NCBI GenBank assembly: GCA_002633025.1
Contig: NMRB01001045.1
Span: 1-64,000 of the forward strand
DNA length: 64,000 bases
Reading direction: 5' to 3'
From: Notospermus geniculatus
Lineage: Eukaryota; Nemertea; Pilidiophora; Heteronemertea; Lineidae
Positions 10,313 through 21,700 of the stretch are shown here, piece after piece. The notes beneath the pieces were generated by a model. The model did not search any database. It worked only from the letters and a program-made list of their open reading frames with translations, and had not been told where the DNA came from. The number at the start of each line of letters is the position of its first letter. The stretch's first letter is position 1. The position numbers and the translations under genes were made by a program.

Positions 10313-12328
10313 AGTCCAGTCAAATTACCTGATTTAGGACCCCAACCCACCACTAATTGTAAGAAATTGTTTCTCTGTGGGAATCTCCTCTCACATACCC
10401 CAGGAATAACATATTAAAAATATAGGACGAAGGAAGGGGTGGAAGGGGTCTAAATATGCTAATTTATGTTAATTAGGTACGAACATCAAAGAAACAAGAG
10501 ATACACCAGGAAATATTTTATTTCTGCCAAAACGAAGCAATGAAATGCAATCTAAATGCATCTGCTGAGTTGCTAGACATCATAAAAACTGAAATCAGGT
10601 CACTATTTTGAGTTGTTAGCTAATTAATAATTAATAACGATGCTAATTAAGTGACGTTTTTATCATAAAATGACTTTTTGACATGAATTTGGCGATAAAG
10701 AGCCAAAATGATGAGAGAGTGAGTTAAGTATGATAATTTGATCCTCTTTGGCACCCCATTGTTTTTTAATCTTCAGGGGTGCCATTTATCTAATTAAAAA
10801 GTTGAAACAATTGGACCCCTCCACCTGATTCATTCTGATTAGAGTCATGATTTCTTAAGTTACTTTTGCAGGACATCCTGATTGAAGGTGAAATTTGGAA
10901 TGAAGCTTGGTTAATCTCAGCATATAGACAAGTAAGAAAATTTACCACATTTCGTTTCCAATTCGTAGCTATATACGAAGTGGAAAGTAAAAAAATCAAG
11001 ATGCGCCCCAACTCTCTCGGTCTTCCATGTACATGATATGCGAAAGGACGCTCTTGCAGCAGGGATATTTTATGGTACCAAACATTCCCTGAAATACATT
11101 GGAACATGGAAATTAAGTAGGATTTCGTATTTCGTACTACGTATTTCGTCACGTTTCCGAAAACTCGCAGATGTTCCTCAAAATTGATTTGTGATGTTGA
11201 AGAAAGTAAAGCGGGCGGTTCACAACTTTTTTCTGGTTCACTTGCCTTTCTCAAGTCCCTGTTCATGTAATTAATGTTAGTGTGATTTAGACGACAAGCA
11301 GTGTGGACACGTTGTCCTGCTACAGCTAATGTCGCTGCCTCGCTCTTCACTCGCACGATTGATGCTTTCACTTCCCTTTTGTGTAAAAGTTAGTACACGT
11401 AGAGTTAGCCTCACCAAAAAGGATGGTTTTACCGTACATGGCGCACGCCCCTATGTAGGACATTTCCGAAAAATACAGAAGGCCTCCAAATTATACATAT
11501 TATTCATACAGTACAGGATGCATTCCATGCATCAAAGTTAAAGGTCCACCATGGTCAATGACATAGACCATTCCACAAAACGAAAGTTGAACATTCTTGA
11601 CAGTGTTTGTAAATTTTCTGAATCAATGCCCATATGGTATCCCATATAAGTTCAAAAGCATCTAATCACTGCTAATTAATAATTTAAAAATCATTATTAA
11701 TGATTCTTTAATGACTTACTTGCCTATGCTGGGATTAACTAAGCTTTGTTCCAAATTTCACCTTCACTCAGGGTGTCTTGCGAAAGTAACTCAAGAAATC
11801 ATGACTCTAATCAGAATGAATCAGGTGGAGGGGTCCAATTGTTTCAACTTTTTAATTAGATAAATGGCACCCCTGAAGATTAAAAAGCAATGGGGTGCCA
11901 AAGAGGATCAAATTATCATACTTAACTCACTATCTCATCGTTTTGGCTCCTTATCGTCAAATTCATGTCAAAAAGTCATTTTATGATAAAAACGTCACTT
12001 AATTAGCATCGTTATTAACTATTAATTAGCTAACAACTCAAAATAGTGACCTGATTTCAGTTTTTAAGATGTCTAGCAACTCAGCAGATGTATTTAGATT
12101 GCATTTCATTGCTTTGTTTTGGCAGAAATAAAATATTTCCTGGTGTATCTCTTGTTTCTTTGATGTTCGTACCTAATTAACATAAATTAGCATATTTAGA
12201 CCCCTTCCACCCCTTCCTTCGTCCTATATTTTTAATATGTTATTGCTGGGGTATGCCTGAGGAGATTCCCACAGAGAAACAATTTCTTACAATTAGTGGT
12301 GGGTCATGTGACAGTTTGACTGGACTAT
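10313..12328. mobile_element. Giant foldback element, about 600-bp arms
   Basis: The left arm (about 10313-10925) and right arm (about 11735-12328) are near-identical reverse complements. They start agtccagtcaaa and end tttgactggact. They share ccactaattgtaagaaattg, gaccccttccaccccttcct (in reverse complement on the left) and ggggtgccatttatctaatt. The spacer (10926-11734) contains a diverged relative of the foldback family at 19878 and 28441. No transposase frame is evident. Confidence 0.85.
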
Positions 12329-12540
12329 TCTGTCTGTTGCGCGGTTTGCACGATTGACAAACTCAGTGAAGGTAGCGTACAAGTGAGCGCGCGTCATTTT
12401 TTGCCGCGCGTGTTTCGTATGACCCTTTTATTGAAAATCCATTGAACTTATTTTCCCGGCGGTGAACGCGCGTCGTTTTTCGCCGTCGCGGCCCGCTGCG
12501 CGGTTTTGGTGTGAACAGACCTTTAAGGCCTACATGTACT

Positions 12541-12799
12541 TTCCATTGGCGCGTTTCCGTGCGCGGAAACTCTCGAAAGTAGGGAGTTTTCGCAAAGCCC
12601 CCGAAACGCCAACGCGAACGCCAAACCCATTGTTCGATGCCAGGAAGAGAGCACCAAACAAAAGGATAGGCGTTCGCGTTGGCGTTTCGGGGGCTTTGCG
12701 AAAACTCCCTAATATTGTTTTTTTCCGCCGCGTGACCAACGAAGCGGAAACAAACAATGCTTTCGAGCGTTTCCGCGCACGGAAACGCGCCAATGGAAA
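12541..12799. mobile_element. Foldback MITE with a second foldback nested at its centre
   Basis: The outer arms ttccattggcgcgtttccgt and acggaaacgcgccaatggaa enclose an inner palindrome at 12581-12710. The inner unit begins agggagttttcgcaaagccc and ends with its reverse complement. Inner relatives lie at 34281-34412 and 55852-55977. Confidence 0.85.
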
Positions 12800-13640
12800 G
12801 CCGCCCTTAGAGCCCATTGCGTGGGTGACACTAGGCCTACATACTTGTATTGTACTTTTGCCTAAAAGGTATTCACGAGCGAACACACGTTGAAATTCAA
12901 TCTCCGACACGGAGGTCAGACAGTTTCACCTGGATCGAATGGAGCATCATAAATACGAACCGACACGCCACTGCGAAGAATGTTGATTGAAACGAGAGAT
13001 AAATCGATGAGTGATCATTTTGAACTAATTGATTGATTTCTGCGTCGGATCGATCTGCTCCGGTCTGGACTGTGGCCAATTCCTGACAGTTAAATGGAAA
13101 AAATGCTTTCGGCTGAGTCTCGCGCAGTCAGCCGTTGCTGCAGCTGTTTGTACACGAAAACTTTGCGACTCCCTAGATTCGCAACAGTGAGACTACATGT
13201 ACGTTCGGCTTTGAGGTGCCTGCATGCAGTGAGTATCGAATGCAGCCGTATGCAGGGTGGCCCATAAAACGGGGGTTGCATGAACTCATGGAAAATTTCG
13301 TTAAAAGAAAATTGGACAATTCCCTCCATTATCGGTACAGTAGGTTTTGTTCTGGAATATTTTTTTTATGTGAATCGAAAGTCAGTTTTTTTGTCGCAAC
13401 TATAAGCCTATCCTTATTTTTTTATGTAGGGCATGCGAGCCTCGAATTGGACTGCATGATTTTGATACGAGGTTCATCAAATGTTGTGAGATCTCAGTGT
13501 TTTAAGACATAGAAGCATCTGTATGCTCTTCCTGTAAGCGACAAAATGGTCACTATAATTACCTTTGATGTAGGCCTAAGGAGCAAAAACCTACCGAGAC
13601 ACGAATCGGAAAATCCTGATGTACCCAGGGCCGTAGCTAA
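12800..13640. other. No gene seen
   Basis: This interval contains short non-overlapping open frames on both strands (79 to 98 codons) without recognisable motifs and no long repeat that I can define. Confidence 0.5.
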
Positions 13641-13745
13641 CCTGACAGTTTGGTTGGGTTGGCCACCCTGACAGTTTGGTTGGGTTGGCCACCCTGACAG
13701 TTTGGTTGGGTTGGCCACCCTGACAGTTTGGTTGGGTTGGCCTAC
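13641..13745. repeat. 26-bp tandem repeat, four copies
   Basis: The unit ctgacagtttggttgggttg with ccac between units is repeated four times at 26-bp spacing, starting at 13641. It is almost identical between copies. The period is not a multiple of three. Confidence 0.95.
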
Positions 13746-14043
13746 CTCCAAGCGTGGTTGTCATGAGCCTCAGTTGTGGAAGTATCATGATGTCGTTCCG
13801 TTTTTTGGGCCACCCTGACAGAAAGTTCAGCCACACTGCAAGCTCGGAATATCGAACCAAATAAGTTGAAATGATAACAATATTGACAAACTGAAGATCA
13901 ATGGAAGTGCGCCTAATTGGCCATCTCCAAACTCGAGATTGGTTCGTCTGATCAGTTGCAACTGGAGTGACAAGCTTACTGCACGTCGCTCCATTCGTCT
14001 CTGCAAAGTTGCGCGCCTATTAACGTTACGGTAAGCAAGATTT

Positions 14044-14200
14044 AATAGGGAGTTTAAGAAATCAAACGATAAACGTTAACTTTACGACAACGTTATTTTT
14101 TGTACCGAAAATGCAATATATAATCTGGTAAATTCGCCGTATGAAAAATAACGTTGTCGTAAAGTTAACGTTTATCGTTTGATTTCTTAAACTCCCTATT
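14044..14200. mobile_element. 157-bp MITE with perfect 57-bp inverted arms
   Basis: The left arm 14044-14100 begins aatagggagtttaagaaatc and the right arm 14144-14200 ends gatttcttaaactccctatt. Every base I compared pairs, around a 43-bp loop. The perfect arms point to a recent insertion or gene-conversion-like maintenance. Confidence 0.9.
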
Positions 14201-14771
14201 ATAACCGCCGAACTTTCATTCTCTCCGATTTTCCGTTTCGTAATACGGTAGCGCATGATAGAGGGAGGACACTGAAGAAATTATTTAATTGTTTCCACGT
14301 TTTTGCACCGCAAGGCGCCCGTCAATTTTTTTCACGAGAATTGGGAGAACAAATCGTGCGGAACCCGCCCCGCCACCGGCCTGAGCCCGCACAGGAGCCT
14401 AGGGTGCCACTATTGGCCTTTTACGGGCTTTCTTCGGCCTACCGGTCAGATGGAAAGGCCGGGAGAATCAGGAGCAGCCAGCTCAGCACCGCGGCGCCCG
14501 TACGGCTGGTGAAAAATGTCCCGCTGCCGTGGGAACCCGTAAAGCTGCATTTCCACGAGGCCTGTGTGTGGTTGCGGAGGCGGGCGCGGGCGGAAAAATT
14601 GATCCAACGTATTTCCCTTTAGCTGTTTCCACGACGCGGGTGCGGTTGTGGCGCGGATGGACAGGTGCGGACGCGTTTTTTCGAATCGGTCATGTAGCGA
14701 TTTTTTTCCGCGCCCGCTTGCTGCCCGCGTGGTATTTCGTCATCATTTCCTTTCAATTCCCCTGAATTCCT

Positions 14772-14781
14772 GGGAATTCCC
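14772..14781. promoter_or_regulatory. Palindromic kappa-B-like decamer
   Basis: The sequence gggaattccc is a perfect palindromic match to the Rel/NF-kB consensus. It lies inside the MITE cluster about 0.95 kb upstream of the lectin start codon. Function is only inferred. Confidence 0.3.
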
Positions 14782-15542
14782 CTGGAATTCCCACCGACCG
14801 AAGACCAACTCCCGCGTCTGTACCCGTTTCGTGGAAACACAACGGCCGCCTCCGCCCCTGCGCCCGCCACCGCATCCGCGTCCGCACCCGCCTCGTGGAA
14901 ACGCAGTTTTAAGGCCCGTTTCCACTATAGCGGATTCCGCGATGGTTTCCGGCGAGCGGTGCGGTTTTCACAGGGCTTTGGATAATCCTTCGATGGTTTA
15001 ACAATACAATGGCCTATTGATTATCCCAATGCCTGTGAAAACCGCTCCGCTCGCCGCAACCCGCGGCGGAATCCGCTGTAGTGGAAACGGGCCTTTAAGC
15101 TGTGTTTCCACGAGGCGTTTGCAGGCGCGGTTGCGGGCGTTGTGTTTCCGCCTCCTCCTCCGCGCCCGCAAATGCCTCGTGGAAACACAGCTTAAAGCTG
15201 CTTTTCCACGAGACGTTTGCGGGCGCGGAAAAGGAGGCGGGCGCGGGTGGAAAAAATCGATCCATCGTATTTCTCTTTAGCTGTTTCACTCGCACCCGCT
15301 GCCACTACCGAAACCGCGTCCGCAAACGCCTCGTGGAAAAGCCAAAAATTGGCCAAAAGTGTCTGTTTTTACTCGCCGTACGGGCCCCGGAGTGGATATG
15401 TGACCGAGGCTTTAGCTGTTTCCAGACGCGAGTGCGAAAGCGGAGCGGGTGGACGGGCGCGGACGCGTTTTTTCGAATCGGTCATGTAGCGATTTTTCCC
15501 GCGCCCGCTTCCTGCCCGCGCGGTATTGCGTCATTATTTTCT

Positions 15543-15552
15543 GGGAATTCCC
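15543..15552. promoter_or_regulatory. Second kappa-B-like decamer, 180 bp upstream of the lectin ATG
   Basis: The same gggaattccc palindrome is present in a related MITE copy. Its position near the likely transcription start of a secreted lectin makes it a candidate Rel site, but repeat origin is the simpler explanation. Confidence 0.3.
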
Positions 15553-15732
15553 CTGATAATAAAGAAATGAGGGAAGTTGAAACAGGCTCCACCGACCGAA
15601 GACCCAAACCCGCGCGAAAACTCCCGCGTCTGTACCCGTTTCGTGGAAACACAACGCCCGCACCCGAACCCGCGTCCGCGCCCGTCACCGCCTCCGCACA
15701 CGCCTCGACAAATTTGTTTCTCTTTGCAGGAA

Positions 15733-18700
15733 ATGGCTGCACTGTGGGTTTGGGGGGTTATCCTTCTGACGTCTTGCAGAGTTGGTAAGAAATCACCTGA
15801 TTCTCACCGGTCTATCTGGCCTGACGCCCATCTAGCCTGGTTTGAATCCATCACATTTCCTGCTTCTGAGGAGCTCAGAGCGTCAGCCAATTATCGGTGT
15901 GCGAAGGCTAATCGACGTGCCAATCAAAATCCGTGTTACATATGTGTGCGGGAAGAGAAGAGAAAGTGCCTAACGGCGACTTGTTTCACGAGTTCTGATT
16001 GGCTCGGAGGCGGGGTCAAGTAGGGGTCAGATTCATTTATAATTTATGCATTAACGCAAAAGACACGATTGGGACAAGGCTAAAGACGCAGTCGATGGCC
16101 TTGTTTGGACAAGATGTAAGAAATGGGCTCGGCTACCGGCAAAAGTACAGCGAACAAATTCCTCGATGTCCGTCACAATTGTAGGCCTATTTTTCTCCGG
16201 CGTTGCCTCATTATCATATGGAAATATGGGGTCGAAGTTCAGCCTATAGCCTGGTTCCCTGGCCACCGTCGAGATGGCGCTGCGTAGACGGAGGCCAGGC
16301 AGTAGCCGTTGAATTTGATTGAAAAGTGACGTCATGGGCAGGAGACTAAGCCAGCCTACCGATTCTGTGTAATCGATTCGACCAAGTAAAAAATACTTCA
16401 AACTCATAAATGTAAGTTCTTTTTAACAGTGCTGTATGTAACAAGTATGAATTAGCTAAATCCATGTTTTCCCTCTATCATTATTCCCAAATTCGTCCTT
16501 TTCATTGTCAGATTAATTGACGCTATGAATCCCGAGGCCATACCCTTTCCCCTGAATTGAGGGGAAAAGCAACGGCTACTGCCTGGCCACCGTCTACGCA
16601 GCGCCATCTGGACGGTGGCCAGGGAACCAGGCTATTCAGCCTAATGCTCGTCACGAGTAATAACCTCGAGTTTCTCTTGTTTTATGCTTTTCAGCCACAA
16701 CACAGGCAATAGATGGTATGGCTGAGGATAGCTTTCAATTGGTGCGATTTAACGCGCGTAATCACGCGACGAAAATTAAAGCACTCTGATTGGTTCACAT
16801 GATTTCGCACTCGACGCTGGTGTGGGTAATCTTAAAGATTTACATTAAATGTTTGTAAACATTGATGTTTACATTATGTTATTTTGGACTTTTTGGACAT
16901 GCCACAACAAATTACTCATACATTTAAGACAAAGAAAGAACTGGACACAAACAAACAAAATGTAAATAAACAATGATTTTCGTGTCCCGCGAAAATACCC
17001 GTGATACATTATCTTTAAGAGGTGGTGAAGGTGTTTGAAGGGCCTATTATATGACGTCACAATGGCTGCTACTTGCCGCACGTCCACCGTACTTCTGAGT
17101 TGGCGCCAGTGTGCTGCCCTCTTTTGGTATCACGTCATAAAAAAACGTGTATCAGGCTTTTTGATTCTTTAGAAATAATGTATCGGTACTCTAACCTAGA
17201 ATTAGCAATAAATGTTTCATCAGTACAGATCGTACTACGGTGGCCCACAAGGGACATTTATTTTTCATTTTATATTTTTATTTTTTTCATACCTTTTTCC
17301 GTGGAATAAACTTTATTCCGTGGAGTAAACTTTTCTCCGCGGAAATAACTTCATTCCGTAGAGTAAACTTTTCTCCACGTGTAGTAAAGTTTATTCCACG
17401 TGGAGAAAATTTCACTCCACGCGGAGAAAAGTTTACTCCACGGAATAAAGTTATTTCTGCGGAGAAAAGTTAACGCCACGTGGATATAAGTTTACTCCAC
17501 GGAGAAAAGTTTATTCCACGGAGAAGTGTATGAAAAAAATAAAAATACAAAATGAAAAATAAATGTCCCTTATGGGCCACCGTATTTCACCATGAACGGT
17601 TGCTTATTATATTTGTTTATGGTTTCACTCAACATATAGGCTATTCACATCATTTTTCAGTGTTAAAATGCGATGGTGAAACCGCCGCATTGGAGTGTAA
17701 ACGTGGCGAAGAAATAAACATCATCTCGGTCATGTACGGTCGACAAAACCGGGATGATTGCCCGCAAACGGGAGTGGCGCGGTGCAACACCAATTGCAAA
17801 TCGGGTATAGCACCGAATATTGTGGAACGGAAGTGTAACAGGAAGCAGTGGTGCGCCGTGACTGCAAATAGCTACCTAATGGGCGGCGATCCTTGTTTAA
17901 ACACCAAGAAATACTTGAAAGTGAGCTACAACTGCAAAAAAGGTAAGGGACGACAGCTTCTTGTTGGGATGTAGCCTGAAATGGCTGTTTCACAGCAGAA
18001 AAGACGTTTGATAGTGCCTAGCAACAATCTTATTATAATGGACGGTAGCCATGTTGGATATTGTTATCAACCTGAGTTGACCTGTTATCTGCTATACCTT
18101 GCTTTGTAATGACTGTACACGGTTCGGGTGGACCGGACTTTGTGCACTATCTCCTCCTCAGCTAGGGCTTGAAGCCTACGAAGAGCAGCCTATGTGTAGC
18201 GTACAATAGGAGGAGAGTGCCCTTACGGCATTTTGGTTTTAAATGAAGTGATTATTTGTATGAAAGAGATAAAATCAGTAGTGTGGTGACCTGTGCTGCC
18301 ATCTACAAGACAGACAGTCTCAGAATAGAATGCCAATGAGCTACCAGTGGCTGGTAAACAGATACACAGTATGTACCTATACCATGAATCTGGGTCATCT
18401 TGGTATTAGGCTGATTGGAGAGGTGTAATAAACCAGACCTGATGCTGTTATTTAGAAAGTCAAAACTGCTCCTTATGGATTTGACGGTAATCGATTAACA
18501 AATGGATACCTAGCCATGAAACGTTTCAAAAGAAACGGGCCAAATGAAACGACCCAAAAACATGCTAAATCTCAAGTTGCATGACAGAAACGGTGTAATT
18601 TTGTTATTTCCAGTTCATTTCTGGCACTTTCATGGCATAATAGCATTAAAATCTCTCAAAACACACGTCTCCCGTTCAAAACACACGTGTTGTTATTGTT

Positions 18701-21700
18701 TACATGACACCATGCTTCCCATTCATTCAATGTTCAAGGTCTCCGATCCCAAATATGGCAGTCGTCGCTTCAGAAATTCTCTATGCGATTATTAATACCT
18801 TTTATCATATACTTTCTCTCTATGTCATTCACCATTTTTATTTTCTGTGAAGAATTTGTGTGAGGCCTCAAAACGTCTTCAAAATATATCGTTTTTGATA
18901 TTGGCAAAGTTTGTAACACAATGTGCATGCGAGTTGTGAATACATGTAGATAATAAGCCATGAGCATTCCAACCAATTAGCGTACTCCGATCATTCCATT
19001 ATGAGGGGTGCGAGGTTGGCGAGAGGAAAATGTGACATCGTTCCCCTCAGTGTAGCCTAAATCTGGCTAAGAAATCGCAGAAAAAGCTAAAATGATGATA
19101 AAATTCATGAAGACATCGGGTAATCTACATTCCTCTATTCATACAATGTAAAATAATATAGGTTTTTGGTATTTTTGTTATGATTTTTCGTATTTTTAAA
19201 AACATTTTGGGTCGTTTCATTTGGCTCGTTTCTTTTGAAACGTTTCAATGTTTACATACTACCCTAACCCTAACCCTACCCCTCTCCAAACACACTCATC
19301 AATAAAGCAACATACCCTCTACCACAGGATATTCAAAGGCAAACGCATTCCCTCAAAATGTCAATATGCTAGTATTTTTAATAATAGCCTAATTATCGTG
19401 ACTTCGGTTTTGCACTCCTTACCATCTGCTGAAAAAAGAAGCGTCTGTGAAAAGGCTTTTCCTCTTTATCTGCTCTTCCTACACCTCTTTAGGTAAGTGG
19501 GCCTTTCCCATTCTGGTGAGTAAATTCATCTTTATATAGGCCTACGCGTAAGCATTGAAATCCTACTAGGCCTAACTGTAGGTCTACTGTAATTAGTATT
19601 AACTAGGTCAAAGTTAGGGCTTGTCGTTGGCATGTTCGTACGAAATTTGAAAATGTACGCTATAACCGCAGGCATTTGCGCTCCACTCTCAAATTGGCCC
19701 CACAGCATAGGTCGAATGATGTTGGCTTGGAGGTGACCGACGGTGCCGATAGAAGACACAGACAGAACCGAAGTAGGGTAAGCCTTTAGTAATGAGCTTG
19801 ACGCCAGGCGGCGCTACCACCGATCCGACCGAAAACCAAAATGACCGAAAGACGTCACGACGTATGTTTCAGTTGTTATTAGGGAGGTTTAGCAAATCTG
19901 ACGAAACACGAATTACGAAATGCCATATTGGACTTCATTTCCATGACCTAATGTATTTCAGGAGATGGTTGGTACCACAAATATCGCCTGCTGCAAGAGC
20001 GTCTTTTAGCGTATGACGTTCGACCGATAGAGTTGCGATGTACATGTATACTATAACTGCGAAGTTTATCTTTCGTTTCCACTTCGTATCTACAAAGTGG
20101 AAATTCAAAAATTCAAGATGCACCATAACTCTCTCGGCCTTACATGATATGCTAAAAGACGCACTGGCGGCAGGGACATTTGTGGTACCAACCATCTCCA
20201 GAAATATACATGTATTAGGTCCTGGAAATGAAGTTGAATTTCGCATTTCATACTTCGCGTTTCGTCAAGTTTGCGAAACCTCCCTATGCATCGCGGGACT
20301 GGGAAAATATGTGCGTATTTACAAGATTTTGTTCCAAAAACCTTGTCTATATGCACCGTCTGGTGGCATTTTCATCAGGAACAACATCCCAGATATCGAC
20401 AACTTTGCGTTGCATTCCATTTTGGACAAAACCCGGCCCCAGAATGGATTGTCTTCCCAGGGATTGGGCGTAGTTTGAGAATGGACATTTCGGTCAGATC
20501 CGTCGATACCAGCGCCGCATAGCGGCAGGTTTCTCACTGTCGACGTTAACCATTTTTTTTCGTTTTCAGGGAGAATTTCCTGTCTTAATATAGGTAGGTG
20601 GACAGGGTGAAGAAAAAGGAAAGAAGAAAAAGAATAATAACGCATGTCCAAATTAAAGGGAGACATCCGAAAGACATTGCCCGGCGGGCACTATTTGTTT
20701 TTGTTTTGGTTAGCGTAGTGTCACCGTTGATTAACAGACGGCGCTGTGCGTTATGGCACCGGCCCCTGGAGAGCTATCAGTGAGTTCAGAACACGTATCT
20801 AACAAAAAAAACACTAGTTTGTAAAAAACACAGCCCCTGCTCACGAATTGGTGAGCTCGGGGTGTGTTTTTTTAGATACGTGTTGTGTTCTTAGATACGT
20901 TTGGTTAGATACGTGTTCTAAACTCACTGATAGCTCTCCAGGGGCCTGTGCCATAACGCACAGCGCCGTCTATTAATCGAGAGGTTAAGNTATCGATAAC
21001 TTCCTTTGCCTGAAATTTGTTACACCTGATAATTTGCATTTATTACAAAAAAAAATAACGTTAGCGTTAGTGTTACCGTTAACGGAGCGATTTCTTAACC
21101 TCTCGAATCAACGGTGACACTACGCTAATCAAAACAAAAACAAATAGTGCCCGCCGGGCAATATCTTTCGGATGTCTCCCTTTAATGCCCGAGAGTGCAC
21201 TGTTAGAAATAACAGAAGATTTTACAGAAAATCTGTGCAGCAGAGTCCCCAGCACTGGATCTGTAAAATTACAGAGTGATCTGTAAAAACTACAGACTTA
21301 AATAAATGTTAACAGAGACTTGACTGGAGGCTGACCAAATTAGGCCTATATTTTCATACTGCTCCCAGAAGGCTTCAGTAATTGGATGTCCAATGGAGTC
21401 CAACCAATACAGGAAAACATGAATCATACCATTAAAAATGATGTAAATTTACAGAAAGTGCTGGGGACTCTGCTGCAGGCACTTTCTGTAAAATTACTGC
21501 AAAATTACTACTGTAAAATTAATAATTTCTAACAGTGGACGAATGGAATATTGACTGAGCAACTTATTTTGTCAAGTCTCTGTTAACATTTATTTAAGTC
21601 TGTAGTTTTTACAGATCACTCTGTAATTTTACAGATCCAGTGCTGGGGACTCTGCTGCACAGATTTTCTGTAAAATCTTCTGTTATTTCTAACAGTGCAC

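Larger units (their letters stand above)
14537..15712. mobile_element. GC-rich cluster of at least four adjacent foldback MITEs
   Basis: Consecutive palindromes abut: 14537-14910 (tttccacgaggc inward, cctcgtggaaac outward), 14910-15095 (aaggcccgtttccac and gtggaaacgggcctt), 15096-15193 (ttaagctgtgtttccacgag, inverted at the end) and 15193-15343. A further related unit spans 15410-15712. Each starts and ends in tttccac/gtggaaa words. Long open frames here are a GC effect. Confidence 0.8.

Noticed and set aside
13216-13512. 98-codon ORF on the plus strand
   Set aside because: No motif, overlapping minus-strand frames of similar length, no splice or start context.
14303-15788. GC-rich open frames upstream of the lectin
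   Set aside because: They follow palindromic MITE arms and have Arg/Pro/Ala composition expected from GCG-rich repeats. No domain or consistent frame usage is seen.
19259-19282. Telomere or telomere-fusion site
   Set aside because: Only about three CCCTAA copies, at the edge of a TIR element.
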